The position numbers and the translations under genes are program-made. 64,000 nucleotides of DNA from Pempheris klunzingeri (lineage: Eukaryota > Chordata > Actinopteri > Acropomatiformes > Pempheridae), in contig NC_092035.1 in the NCBI RefSeq assembly GCF_042242105.1, positions 7,467,477 to 7,531,476 on the forward strand, in the 5' to 3' direction. This document shows positions 23,501 through 34,345 of this stretch, one piece after another. Numbering within the stretch: the stretch's first letter is position 1; every line of letters starts with the position of its first letter. Below the pieces are notes generated by a model. That model was not told the origin of the DNA and did not search any database. It worked only from the letters and a program-made list of their open reading frames with translations.

Positions 23501-25509
23501 GGATTTCCTGCAGTCTTACTCTGCCAATGAATTCCGGATGTTTTGTCTCCTGACCAAATACAGATCAGGTGGGGAACATAATGAAGTGGCCCTTTCTAAA
23601 GAATGTCATGGTTTCTTCACACTGCGCTGTTTCCCAATGCAACATGATCTGAGGGCATGTCAGGAAATCAGATAATTAAAAAAGGCCTTTTGAAGCCACA
23701 TAAAAAGTACATTTATTCATAATTTGAGGACAGAAAAAACACTTTATTCAACCAGAACTATATTTTAACCATTATTTTTATAACTAGGTCAAAGCAAAAC
23801 TCCTATCTTCAGTCCTATAATCTTCAATTTCTGTCATACTCTGTGTTTTCATTGGTATTTAAAGAACATCATTGTGTTGTTTTAAATCTGGACCTGTATT
23901 TTTACATATCTTGTAATGAGTGGTAGATACAAAAAGTATCTTGGGGGGGCGTCACAAATGGCTGCATCATAATCCTAAGGGACAACTGCACCTGATCAAA
24001 GAATGTCCACTAAAAGAGCTCATTTTGCAAACAGACTGATGGTGGTACACTCCAGCCTCGTCTTGTGTGCCACATTGACTGCAGTTTAGTTTTCATGTGT
24101 TACTGGGGGGGGGTCTGTCCACAGCTATTGACTACAGTGACAGCAGCATGTTGGAGGCTCGGACCTCTCTGGGAACCATCTCTACCTTCATCCATGATGC
24201 TCAGGCCTACATGAAGGGTCAGCTGCTGTGTTCACCTGTCCAGGAAGCTTTTCTCTGGGAGAGGTGAATGACTCAGTCATGTTTTGGTTGTCCACATCAT
24301 GTTTGTTTCTCATGTGAGGAGAGAACTTCAGCTGAGAACTTGTGTGTTTCTTCAGGCTGTCTGAGACTAAAGCCAGGGTGGTGAAAGCACTGGCAGATGA
24401 CTTCGACACCCCGAGAGCCATCAGTGCTGTGATGAGTCTGGTTTATCATGGAAACTGCCAAATCCAGCCTGTTTCTAAGGTAACCTACACAAGCAGGCTA
24501 AAGGTTCCTCTTCTGCCAGGTCTTCGTTGTTGCTTACATCAAGCTTTACCTCAGTAGTGGAACAGAACTGTGTGTGTGTCGTGTCTCTGCTAGTCTGAAG
24601 GAGCGGCTCGGAGCCCTGCAGTGTTTGCAGCGATGATCAGCTACATCAGAGATGTCTTGGATGTGTTTGGGATCGATCTACTGCACAGTAAGGTCAGAAC
24701 TCAGAAATAACATAGGGATGTGCTGATCTGTATCCTTGTTTGAAGATACTCAGCTGGCAACAAGACAGTGTGTGTGGGATTCAGTCCAAATAAATTGCAG
24801 TGTGTGTGTTCATGGTAATGAAGGAATGTGTCAGCCAGAGCAGCAGTGAGGATCATTGATGTTTTTAGACAACAATGGAGGTCTGTGGCACCGAGCAAGA
24901 AAACATATCAGGCTGTGACACACATAATTTTTAAGTTTGGGGATTTGTGGAATTTGTGGCCAATAAGCTACAAAGAAAAGCAGAATGTCACCAGCCTTTC
25001 AGGGGTTTCAGATCAGGAACAGGCGTTTCTCAGACATCTTCTCATGCCGTCCTGTGCAGGAGGCTGATGTGATGAGTGGCTGTGGACGTCTGGGAGGCAT
25101 CGTGGAGCAGCTGACTCACTTCAGGAGTGAAGTCCGAGCGTTTGCGCTCACTCGTCAGGACGTTCCACCTGGTGGCTCCCCGAACAAACCTGGACTTTAC
25201 CCAGAGAGAATCCCTCTCCTCAAAGCCTGTGACACCCTCAGGAACGACCTGGCACCTTTGGGTGTACTGATAAAGGTATGCTGGGTTGGCTCACATCAAA
25301 ATGAAAACTGGTCTTTTACAGTTTGAAAACAGAAACGGTGGCTTTGTGCTGCATTTACTGTCAAATATTACAGTTTACAGGAAGACTGGACGGATTTTTC
25401 TCCATGTTTTCAGGATAGAGGAGCGGCCTCGACGTGGGAGATCACTCAGGGAGGGCAGAGTCAGAGAGGACAGCCAGTCCAGGATAAAGACCAGGATCCA
25501 TCCAGCTGA
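20509..25509 (+). CDS. cars2: Mitochondrial cysteinyl-tRNA synthetase CARS2
   Basis: This class I synthetase charges mitochondrial tRNA-Cys. Exons are 20509-20747, 20828-20878, 20963-21080, 21151-21222, 21504-21609, 21708-21788, 22255-22384, 22638-22771, 23317-23384, 23502-23568, 24125-24263, 24356-24479, 24594-24692, 25060-25275 and 25414-25509. They total 1740 nt, 579 aa (human 564 aa). The basic, acid-poor N-terminus ([18 protein letters not shown]) fits a mitochondrial presequence. The HIGH-type signature is in [14 protein letters not shown] (HLGH, residues 92-95), followed by [12 protein letters not shown]. Zinc-site context is CGPT, WHIECS and [15 protein letters not shown] is at 321-325. 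The anticodon-binding half contains [12 protein letters not shown]. The exon 5 acceptor at 21504 gives VIPPAVYLR, matching the human VLPPTVYLR. The C-terminal tail is variable in the family. Catalytic motifs are intact. Confidence 0.97.
21892..21945. repeat. Interspersed repeat core (CTTGATCCCGAAGGAATT)
   Basis: The sequence ACTTTCTTGATCCCGAAGG resembles the TTTATTGATCCCC...GGAAATTC cores at 4690, 59360 and 59685. It lies in cars2 intron 6, just after exon 6. It is a short, diverged copy. Confidence 0.35.
24735..24945. repeat. Dispersed repeat, family A, copy 1 (cars2 intron 13)
   Basis: Shared blocks with the copy near 36850 include AAATAAA-TGCAGTGTGTGTG, TGTGTTCATGGTAATGAAGG, ATCATTGATGTTTTTAGACA and ACAATGGAGGTCTGTGGCAC. 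The end, AAAACATATCAGGCTGTGAC, is shared with the copy near 41900. No coding capacity. The boundaries and transposon class are unknown. Confidence 0.55.
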
Positions 25510-26555
25510 AACACTGACTGTATTTTAGGCTCATGGACCCAACTGAACTTCATCAACTGAAAGACTTTATGCAACAACCATCCTGATTTCATAACAGAAA
25601 CTAACTTTAGGTTAAAAGCCTAATGTGCCTGTCATCAGTGTATTCCTTTTTTTTTTTAAGTGTCTAATGAACATTACAGTAACAGTTCTGGCATGAAACT
25701 AGTAATCTATATTAACTGATCAAGGCAGCAGCTGATGTAAAATCCTTTTGTGGTTAAACCAAAAGGATCTTCCAGGTCTCTCTCTGTAGGGATCCTTTCC
25801 ATGATGCTGTCACACACTTACACTCTGAGCCTGTCAGTGGAAATGCTTTGATCAGGTGCAGTTGTCCTCCAGGACTGCATTACATCCTCTGTAGCCTGTT
25901 TAGTGGCTGCAGGCTCAAGCCAACCAGTCATTCAGACACCCAGGTTTAAAAATGACGAAGGTGACCCTTGAAAACCTAATTCATGTCAGTCAGCGCTTTT
26001 GTTAATGAAAAATATTTTTTTATTTAATGGAGTGAAACTTCCTCTTGGAATGTTCTATCTGATTTGGAACATGGTGTCACATTAAAAGGCAAATGTGGTG
26101 AGGCAAACATTGAGCAGCGTCCTCTGCACACACTGCATCCTGTCTTACTCAGACAGGTTTAAAGGGTCGAGATGTAGAAGTTGGATGTCTTTGAGTCATG
26201 GTAGATGGGAAGTTGTGCTTAACTTAGAACAGTTTATCCTCTGACAGCACCTGTCAGAGGATAAACTGTCATGTCACAGTAAGCAAGACCAAACTCAGAG
26301 AAGATGGTTGTCATGTTGACAGACTTGTTAATTTAATGTCACACACAGTCGCTACTGAATGTTAATTTCAATGTCCAGTCCTTCTGAAGTCTGACACCTT
26401 CTGGTGACTAAAGGCTACTGAGCCATGATGCCACAGCTTTACCATAGCCTGGCCCTGAGCACCAGTCAGCAGCAGATGATCAGTCTAGGACGTTCTTCTC
26501 ACCAGCATTAGAGGTGGGATTGTCCTTCAGCAGTCTGATGTCGTCCTGGTGTTCG
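25510..26555. other. Convergent intergenic region cars2/ddrgk1
   Basis: The two genes end toward each other here, so the region should hold both 3' UTRs. Possible signals are ATTAAA at 26081-26086 for cars2 and TTTAAT at 26332-26337 (ATTAAA on minus) for ddrgk1. The only structure that stands out is the hairpin at 26229-26269. No other gene is seen. Confidence 0.55.
26229..26269. repeat. Perfect hairpin between convergent genes
   Basis: The left arm ACAGTTTATCCTCTGACAG is followed by CAC and then its exact reverse complement CTGTCAGAGGATAAACTGT. The arms are 19 bp with no mismatch and the loop is 3 nt. It lies 720 bp after the cars2 stop and 287 bp after the ddrgk1 stop, and between the candidate polyadenylation signals of the two genes. 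At 41 nt it is too short for a normal pre-miRNA. A role in 3'-end separation is only a guess. Confidence 0.9.
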
Positions 26556-27530
26556 TCAGGCAGTGCTGCTGTTCTCAGGTATCAGGTTGATCAGAGAATT
26601 ACTGGCCTGAGCCAGCTCTGTGATAGACACTCTACCTCTCTGTCTGATGAACTGAGCCACTAAGTCCAGCTCTCCTGGAGTGATGGAGATGAACTTCCCT
26701 CTGTCATCAATCACTCCTGCAGGAAACATCCAGCATATCAAATCACAGAGGATACAATAAGAAGAAAAAGTGACTTGTTCTGGTTTATCTACATATTCTT
26801 ACCTGTTGAGGGTGAAGTCTTTTGGACTTTTATCAAAGCTTAAGTGCCATGAGGGCATCTTCATTTAAACTATTTCTAGGAAGTGAAGTGTGGGAGAGTA
26901 TAGAGTCTACAGAGAGCATTTATGGTTTGATGTAGCTTGTGAATGAAACCTAAATTCATGATGTGCACAAAGATGTCATCCATCTCTAATTAATCAATGA
27001 ACCCATTATTTGGACGACTGAAAATAAAAATGATCGTATTCACTAACCTGTGAGGGAGCCTTCAGCCAAGAGGTCCTGCAGTCTGCTAATAGCATCCTGT
27101 GTCCTCATCCCGAACTGAGAAGCCAAGTCCTCCAGGAGAACCACCTTAGAGCTCTGCAGGGCAGAGGACAAACTGTTCCAATCACCATGTTCAGGTCCTT
27201 CACTACAGGTCAGCATGCTACAGTCTGTCTGCTCTTACCTCGATGTACTGGATGAATTCTTGCAGTAGGTTGCGCGACTGAGAATGAAGAACACAAACAC
27301 TTGTAAAATCTATTATAGTGAGAAGATGGAATGTTCGAACGATACGAGTTCAGCAGAGAAGTGACCTGGTCCTCAGTGAGCTGCTCCTCCTCTCCCTGGT
27401 CTTCTATGATGAAGGAGGCTTTTAGTTTTAAGTACTCCTCCTCCTCCCGTCTCTCCTGCTCTTCTTTAGCCCTGCGCTCATCCTCCTCCTGAAGAAACAC
27501 CAGCACAGCGTCTCAGCATCTGCTCGTATG

Positions 27531-27586
<56 letters not shown>

Positions 27587-30163
27587 CCTGTTTCTGTTCC
27601 AGCAGCCGTTCCCTCTCGTCTTCGTGACGTCTCTCCTGTTCTCTGAGCTCCTGCATCCTCCTCCTCTCCTCTCTCTCCTCCATCTCCGCCTGGAAATCCA
27701 GAAACAAACACAGTCGAGGACAACACAACACTGGATCAAACTGCAGAAGAACACACTTAACTGTCCACAGTAGTAACAGGAAATGTTACATGTGGCTCTG
27801 GTTGTCAAAAAACCTGTAGTTTTGCAATTTCACTCCCACTTACTGGTGCAGTGTGTAAGATTTAAGGGGATCTATTGACAGAAGTGGACTAGAATATTCT
27901 AATTATGTCTTCAGTTGTTTGCCACCTCAAACTAAGGGTTGTTGTGGGACTGCAAGTCCACATCTGCCACCACAGCTTCTCCTACACGCTTGGTCAGGGA
28001 GGGGTGAGCCGCTAGATGCCACTAAATCCTACACACTGCACCTTTAAACTTCTCTCACAGAGTTTTTCCTAAGATTTAAGATTTCATTTTTTGTTTTCCA
28101 AGATCTTTCAGTCTCCCCACCATCCACAATTAGTCAGATTTTTTGCAGATGTGCACAGCTCCTCGCCATCATCTGTGTTTAGTCTGTACACTGCTTTGAA
28201 TTTCCTTCATTTTGTCCCTTTTCCAGTGTGACTACATGCTCAAAGCCAGTGTAGAGTGAGTGTGCAGGATGGACCTCTTACCTCTCTCTGGGCTTTCTTG
28301 GCCTGTTTTTCCTCCAGCTTCTTCTGCTTCTTGGCTCCAATTTTTGCTGCTGGCTGAGCATTGGGCAGCTCCTCCTCCTCCTCTTCCTCCTCCACATGCT
28401 CCTCCGCTGAAACCAACAGTACACTTGTTACATGTTCTCTTACAGAACACATTCAATGAATCACAAGATCTGCATCTCTTCAAATGGGAGCATTCAGCTA
28501 ATTCACTTACTCTTTACATGATGAACTTGCAACTCTAAAAGACAGCTTTTGATTTCCATCTCAATATTTTTGCACTTTTCCATGAGTGGAAAATTGTGTG
28601 TAGGAACTGTGCAGTTCTGCTCTGCTCCCTGGTTTGGCTCTAACTTGAGTTTGCCTGTCAGACCCTGGATGAATGGCCTCATAGGTCTGCAAAACGCACC
28701 CAGTGGGATTCTAGTATATCAGCAATGACTTCATTAACTCATCCTGGTACTGTGCATGCCTTACTTGAGCATAACTTTTGCTTTCAGTCGAGTTGGAAAG
28801 TTTTCTTCCATTATTATAGTGGTGAACTACAGTTCCTGTAGTCTCTATGATTGAATACATTGTCTCAGTGTGTGTGTGTGTGTGTGTGTGTGTCCATGTA
28901 TGAATGTTCTCCATGTTTATCTGATGGCATTACCTCAATCCCCGCTACATTCTAAAGGCCAACAAAGTTACATGTGACGGTGTTTACCACGGTCCGCAGC
29001 GTCCCTCTGAGGTCGTCTGTTAGCCATCACCGCAGCGAGGTTCCTCCTCCTGCGAGGCATACCGGCCCCTCGCTCCTCTGCTGGCCGCTGAGGGGGCCCC
29101 GCTGCCCGGATAACATCCCTCTGCTGCTGTTCATCAGCTGAGCATGGAGAGGACACATAACATGTCACTCAATGAAATTCACATTACAAGTCATGCAACA
29201 CGTTTTTGTGGCTAAGTACATTTACTCAAGTGCTGTACTTATGTACAAATCTTTTACTCTACTTCATCTCAGAGGAAAATATCAAACTTTTCACTACAAT
29301 TACATGACAGCTTTCGTTACTTTACAAGTTAAGATTTTTGCACACGTCAAGAGTTAGTTATAGAGTATTTAACTACTCTGTGCAGCTGAAATGGTTATCC
29401 GATTAAGCGATTAGTTGATTGACAGAAATTGAGGGGCAACTATTTTGATCATTACAATAATTTCCAGTCTGAAAAATGTCACGTGTCCAGCTTCACAAAT
29501 GTGAGGGTTTTTCTTGCATCGAGTACTTTTACTTTGAAAACTTAAACACATCTTTTGAATAACACGTACACACTTTTTTACAACATTTTTTTATTTTGCT
29601 GATTTTGAATTTTACATCTGAATACTTCTTCTTCCACCACTGGAAAAAGGTTCCAGCTACAGATGTTTGCGCACCCTGTGCTGTGTGTAGCCGCACAATT
29701 CAGCTACTTTTATGTCTCCAGTAAATGTGCTGTCAGTGTGCTGCCGACTACATCACGGCTACAACAACAGACGAGGAAATAGCGCGGGTTCAGCTGGACC
29801 ACTGCAGCTTCCGTAGTTCATGGTAGAGTGACAGCTGTGAGCTGACGCGACTGAACGTGTCATGCTAACAGTAGAGTCAACAGTAGAGCTGTAGACTGGT
29901 CTGTGGTCACAGCTGGAAGGTTTCCGGTGTGACTTCTTCTTCTTCTCACTACTAAAATATTTACAGTAACCTCAGACACATAACACCGTGTCAAACAACC
30001 CTTCCACACCTCAGATAAGCCCATGACTAGCGCCATGTTAGCAGCTGTGTTAGCATTAGCTGTGTAGCTACTCACCTTCCTGTGTCTTCCTTCGCACCTT
30101 CAGCGCGAACACAAGCAGGACAGCGAGGACAGCAGCAGCGACCAGATACAGCGCTGCGTCCAT
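26556..30163 (-). CDS. ddrgk1: DDRGK domain-containing protein 1 (UFM1 pathway adaptor)
   Basis: DDRGK1 anchors the UFL1 UFMylation ligase at the endoplasmic reticulum, where it acts in ribosome quality control, ER-phagy and ER stress. Exons in transcript order are 30076-30163, 28988-29137, 28282-28406, 27588-27689, 27366-27488, 27239-27277, 27048-27153 and 26556-26716. They total 894 nt, 297 aa (human 314). Residues about 3-22 ([19 protein letters not shown]) form the N-terminal membrane anchor, followed by KVRRK. Then come a basic patch (PRRRRN), acidic runs, and a long charged coiled coil (about residues 95-190). The C-terminal winged-helix region has [15 protein letters not shown] and [13 protein letters not shown], with DDRGK at 248-252 and [15 protein letters not shown]. 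The lysine of DDRGK corresponds to human K267, a reported UFM1 acceptor. A long CA repeat begins at the donor site after exon 4. Confidence 0.96.
27534..27585. repeat. (GT)n microsatellite at a ddrgk1 splice donor
   Basis: About 26 GT units on plus, read as CA in the transcript. The ddrgk1 exon 4 donor is at 27586-27587, so the intron begins GTCACACACA. The microsatellite starts within the first bases of the intron. Confidence 0.95.
27845..28046. repeat. MITE-like element with GGTGCAGTGTGTAAGATTTA ends
   Basis: The left end GGTGCAGTGTGTAAGATTTA and the right end TAAATCCTACACACTGCACC are reverse complements with one mismatch. About 200 bp lie between, with no coding capacity. It is in ddrgk1 intron 3. 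I recognise this inverted end as common in teleost genomes; its transposase source is unknown to me. Confidence 0.7.
28868..28893. repeat. (GT)n microsatellite in ddrgk1 intron 2
   Basis: About 13 GT units, uninterrupted. Confidence 0.9.
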
Positions 30164-32284
30164 AGCTGCTACCACCAAATATACTTATTATCCACGTCTG
30201 TGTACGTCCAGCTCATAGGCTCTTCTTCTTCGTCGTCTTTTTCTTCGTCGTCGTCTTCTTCTTCTTCGTATTTGTACGAGGAACGCAAACCATCGCAGCG
30301 TGTGCATGCCGCCCCCTGCTGTATCAGAGTGAAAGCATTCAGTCATTTTGAGTTGGTGATATAAAAGCAGCTCATCATGATCGATGACTTCCCACCCCAG
30401 ACCTGCTGTCTGTCTGCTTAGTAGGAGCAGTGCTGCCTCTGAGCTGCTGGAATATGGACCAGTGCATCAGGAGGAAGAGATGAACAAAAGAAGTCTCCTA
30501 AAGTTGTTTTATTCTAATTTCTATGATGCCTCACAAACAGATTTTCTCATTTCTCTAAAGAAGTATTGTACTAATCATTATGCTTTGGAGCAATCTTAGT
30601 TCAAATGCAATAATGGGGGTAAACTGTAGAGTCACGAACGGGGAATTTAAAGCAACATTTAGAAGTATTTAGATCATGCCAGCTTTGCAAATCTAACATC
30701 TCATTAAGCAAGCGAAGCAGTTTGTCCTGCTTCCAGGGAACATGCAGTACAGTTTGACACTCATTAGGTGGCAGACACACTGCCTCTGCAGGCATCACTG
30801 CAACTGCTGACACTATTCTAACAGTTTCTGTCTCCCTCTTTCACACACACACACACACACACTTGCACAGCCATACTTATCAGGATGAGGCAGCCTAATC
30901 CAAACCTCAGTCTTAAACATAACCAGCTGATGCCAATCCCTAACCTTAACGTAATCTCAGTTCACACTTTACCTCAACCCTAACCAGTACCTCAGAAATA
31001 TGCAATAAGGCAATAAGGACAGAGAATGCACACACACACACACACACACCCATACACACCTCATATATCAAGTCAGAAAGAAGGTCACATTCACAGCACA
31101 GCGCTCTCTGTAATGAATCACATCTGAAAGCATCACCCACTACTCCGTAGTGTTTATGCTAAATCTGAATACTGGAACTACTGTAACAATACAAATAAAA
31201 CAAAACTGTAACCATAAAATCAAAAATCCACTTTGCTCTGTTAAAACCCAGGAGCTGAATTACAGATTTGGTGGCCCTGGGAAAAGCAGGGATGAAGAGA
31301 TGCTGGCTTAAAGCCTTAGAATCCAGTGGATTTCAAGCGAAATGAATGCAGTTAACATGCTGCTGGCTGGTTGCATAACCAGACTGAGAGCTGTCTGCCA
31401 CTCAATGACCCCTTCGCTGCCTTTTCCAGAGCTCTCAAAAGCATCTCAGTAAAGTGAAGGTGGCTCAGTTGTCGCAGTTATGGCTGATGTTGACATGGCA
31501 ACTGATCAGTTTCAATTTGCTGACAAATGAGGCGGAACGTTAGACGACCTTCAGTTAAAAAGCCACTTCAGTGATTTCCATGATGTCACAGTGATGTCAT
31601 CAGGGGTGTGTGAGCTCAGATTTAGAGCACAAAGTGAGAAGATATGGACATCATTTTTTATTTCTATCTTGAATGCATTCTGACATTATGAAAGCTCAAT
31701 AGTGAATCATTAGTATCCTTTAATCAAAGCACCTTCTATTTAAAAAGATGTTCACAGACGTGTGTCCAGTTTTGCAAAATTGATGAAACAAATGTGAAGT
31801 TTGAGTGTGGAGAGACAAATAGTGCTGATGTACTTGACAAAAAGGCTGCTTTGGTTGCCAGTGTGACTGAGTGAAATGTAAGAGTGTAATGAGTTCATCA
31901 CGACACATCATGTGTAAATGTGGGATAGTACAGTGCAGTGAACTCACTCTGCACTCGTGCAGCAGGAGCTGAAAGAATGTCCCCGTCAGCAGTTTTCTCA
32001 GTCAGAGAACAGCAGCAGCAGAACGTAAGAACAGGAGAGAAGAGCACAAATGAAAGTGAGGACGAGCTAATCGTTTAATCCCCTCTCCCACAGAAGGATG
32101 TGAGGCTCCGCTGGGTGTGACAGTACTTTTCCGTCATCGCTGACATCTGGAGGACACAGCCTCCTTCTGGAGCATCCACTGCACCCTGATACTGTCTCTC
32201 TCTCTGTCTGTGTTTCTATGTTCTGTCTTGTGCATGGAAATGTTTTGTTGCTACTAATAACACTATTCATGCTGGCAAAAAGAC

Positions 32285-32320
<36 letters not shown>

Positions 32321-33899
32321 CTGCAGGATCTTTACTCCAGTGATTACAATCACAGTGCAGCATGTCCTCAGACTTATGCCTGAGCAGACATGTGACAGTA
32401 TGATGAGAAGAGACGTGAAAAAGAATGATTTTGCTCTTCCTTCTTTTCACACAAAGTGTGTATCCCCACATTAGACCTCTGTTCTGTATTGTGTTTTAAT
32501 TCTAAATGTCTCTTCTTCCAGATAAGCATAATTGCATTTGGCAAATGAACCGATTCTCATTATAATCTACCTGTCAGATGTTATCTTATGGTATGCAAAG
32601 AATGTATGCACGACTGAGACGGTCCAAAGTTGAAGGTGAGCACTGGAAGGACACTGCAGTCCTTATTTCCTGGTTCGTGGCTCAGGTGATCTACAGGGGG
32701 CGGAGATTACTGCAGTTCTTCTTGTGGGATGGCCCCACAGAGGAAAACTGCAACATACAGTGGGAAAGTATTCGTGGGAACATGACGAATGTCTCGTATT
32801 TCTGAGTCAAACCTCTAGAGGTCAGTGTGGCCTCAGTCCCATGCGGAGGGAGCAGAGCCAAGAACAGATCAGCAGGTCGGCAGACTGTGCAGGTGTAGTG
32901 GTGCGAATGTGGTCACGCAGAGAAGCAGGAAGAAGAAGACAGGAAGCACTGCAATGCTCTGCAGGGACAAGGTGACTCTTCTGCAGGACAAAGTGTGTTC
33001 ACGAGTGAAACATCAACAGCCAACACTCACCTGCAGTCAGTTGGGGATAGTTTATGAAGTGAACATCTCACCGGATTATTTAGCCATTTCCCATCAGTAC
33101 AAAATGGTCAGACAAAAGACTAATTAAGTATATTATTGACACTTAAGAGCCACAGAAAGAGAAGTGAAGTCAGACAGTGTTGAGGTAGAGACTCAAGACT
33201 TTTTCTTGGAAAGTAAAATCCTTTCCACCAGCATTATTGTTCTGTAACTTGCAGTGCCCTCAAGCAAAAAATAATGTAGCATTATTAAACTGGTACAGTT
33301 CACTAAGGCATTAACATGGTTTGGTCCCTGACTAAATGCTGCTCCTCAAATAGTCCTCTGATATGAATACTCCACCTAATACATACAGATTACTCTGCTA
33401 CCGCTGTGACTGGGAAGCCATGTTTTCAGAAGATTACATTATGAGATGCTTGGGAAACACTCCTGTGTGGATCTCTGTGGGCTGGCTAGATGACGTGCAA
33501 GTGACTAAAGACTTACTGCAGCGTGCTGGAGCAGTATTATGAGTATGGTTGTACAGTGTGAACAGGAGGACTCTTACGGGTTTCCCAGCTTTTGGGAGGT
33601 GAAACACTAAATCACTGGATTACCCCTTTAAATACACATGCTTGCCGACTAACCACATGCTGCCATTGTCAACAGGAGACAGGTCAGTGGAGATGTGAAG
33701 GGCAGACCAAAGGGAGATCGTCGCTCTATAAAACCAGACTCTGTTGACACTGTGTGCAACTGAGTGATGATCCGTAACAATGAGTTTGTTGTCGTCACAA
33801 TAGAAGCTGATGACGTCCACTACTATCTGACTCATCTACAACTCTTCTGTTGGTTAAACAGATATATAGATAGAGCAGTTAGCCAGGCCTGTAGGAACC
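30164..33899. other. Intergenic, upstream of ddrgk1
   Basis: The ddrgk1 promoter must lie at the left edge. A CTTCTTCTTCGTCGTC-type low-complexity stretch at 30222-30270 is just upstream of the start codon. CA/GT microsatellites are at 30841-30862, 31029-31049 and 32287-32319. Degenerate CCTAACC-like motifs occur at 30930-30985. ORFs in this stretch, including one of 134 codons opposite the 32287 repeat, show no family features. Confidence 0.6.
32287..32319. repeat. (GT)n microsatellite
   Basis: About 16 uninterrupted GT units, in intergenic DNA. Confidence 0.9.
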
Positions 33900-34261
33900 A
33901 CAGAGCCCACCCAGTCTACTGAAATCTATTATACTGTTTATCAGCTACAGTGGAACACCTCTGGGGTACAAGTCTTTGGCTGGAGAATCTCTCGACCTTC
34001 GTGCCATGGAGGTGTGGGGAGATGTTGTTCAGGATACTGACCAACGTCTGCTGCAGACGGTGAATCCTCTGAGCTTCCACGGGAAGTAGGGCCAGCTCTG
34101 AGCCCTCCTGTAGAGGGCCCCTGTGTTCCCAGCTCACTCTAGTCTGTCATCTGTGTGCACTTTGTATTTTTAGGAGTGACCCACCTCAACATCCTCCCCC
34201 TGGGTGGATACAATGATCAGATGAGGCTTACAAAGTGTGACGACCCATTATCCAGAGGCGT

Positions 34262-34345
34262 GATCACCTGCATGGACCTGAGCAGATGCTGTTAAAAGCA
34301 CTGGAGAAATCAAAGAACATGATCCTCACTGTGCTCCCAGCGAAT
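34262..34345 (-). pseudogene. Reverse transcriptase fragment of a non-LTR retrotransposon
   Basis: On the minus strand, a short frame reads TVRIMFFDFSSAFNSI. This is the conserved motif F/YxDFSSAFNTI of non-LTR reverse transcriptases of the CR1/L2/Rex type. The frame closes soon afterwards. The adjacent 33916-34260 may be more of the same element, including a 73-codon minus-strand frame at 33916-34137, but I cannot align it. It is a short decayed relic. Confidence 0.6.

Noticed and set aside
26229-26269. microRNA precursor
   Set aside because: The hairpin is 41 nt with a 3-nt loop, too short and too perfect for a typical animal pre-miRNA.
27428-27808. ORFs with poly-(Thr-His) or poly-(Cys-Val)
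   Set aside because: They are translations of the GT/CA microsatellite in a ddrgk1 intron joined to neighbouring exon sequence in other frames.
32067-32471. 134-codon minus-strand ORF
   Set aside because: It runs through a CA repeat and has no family features or sensible exon borders.
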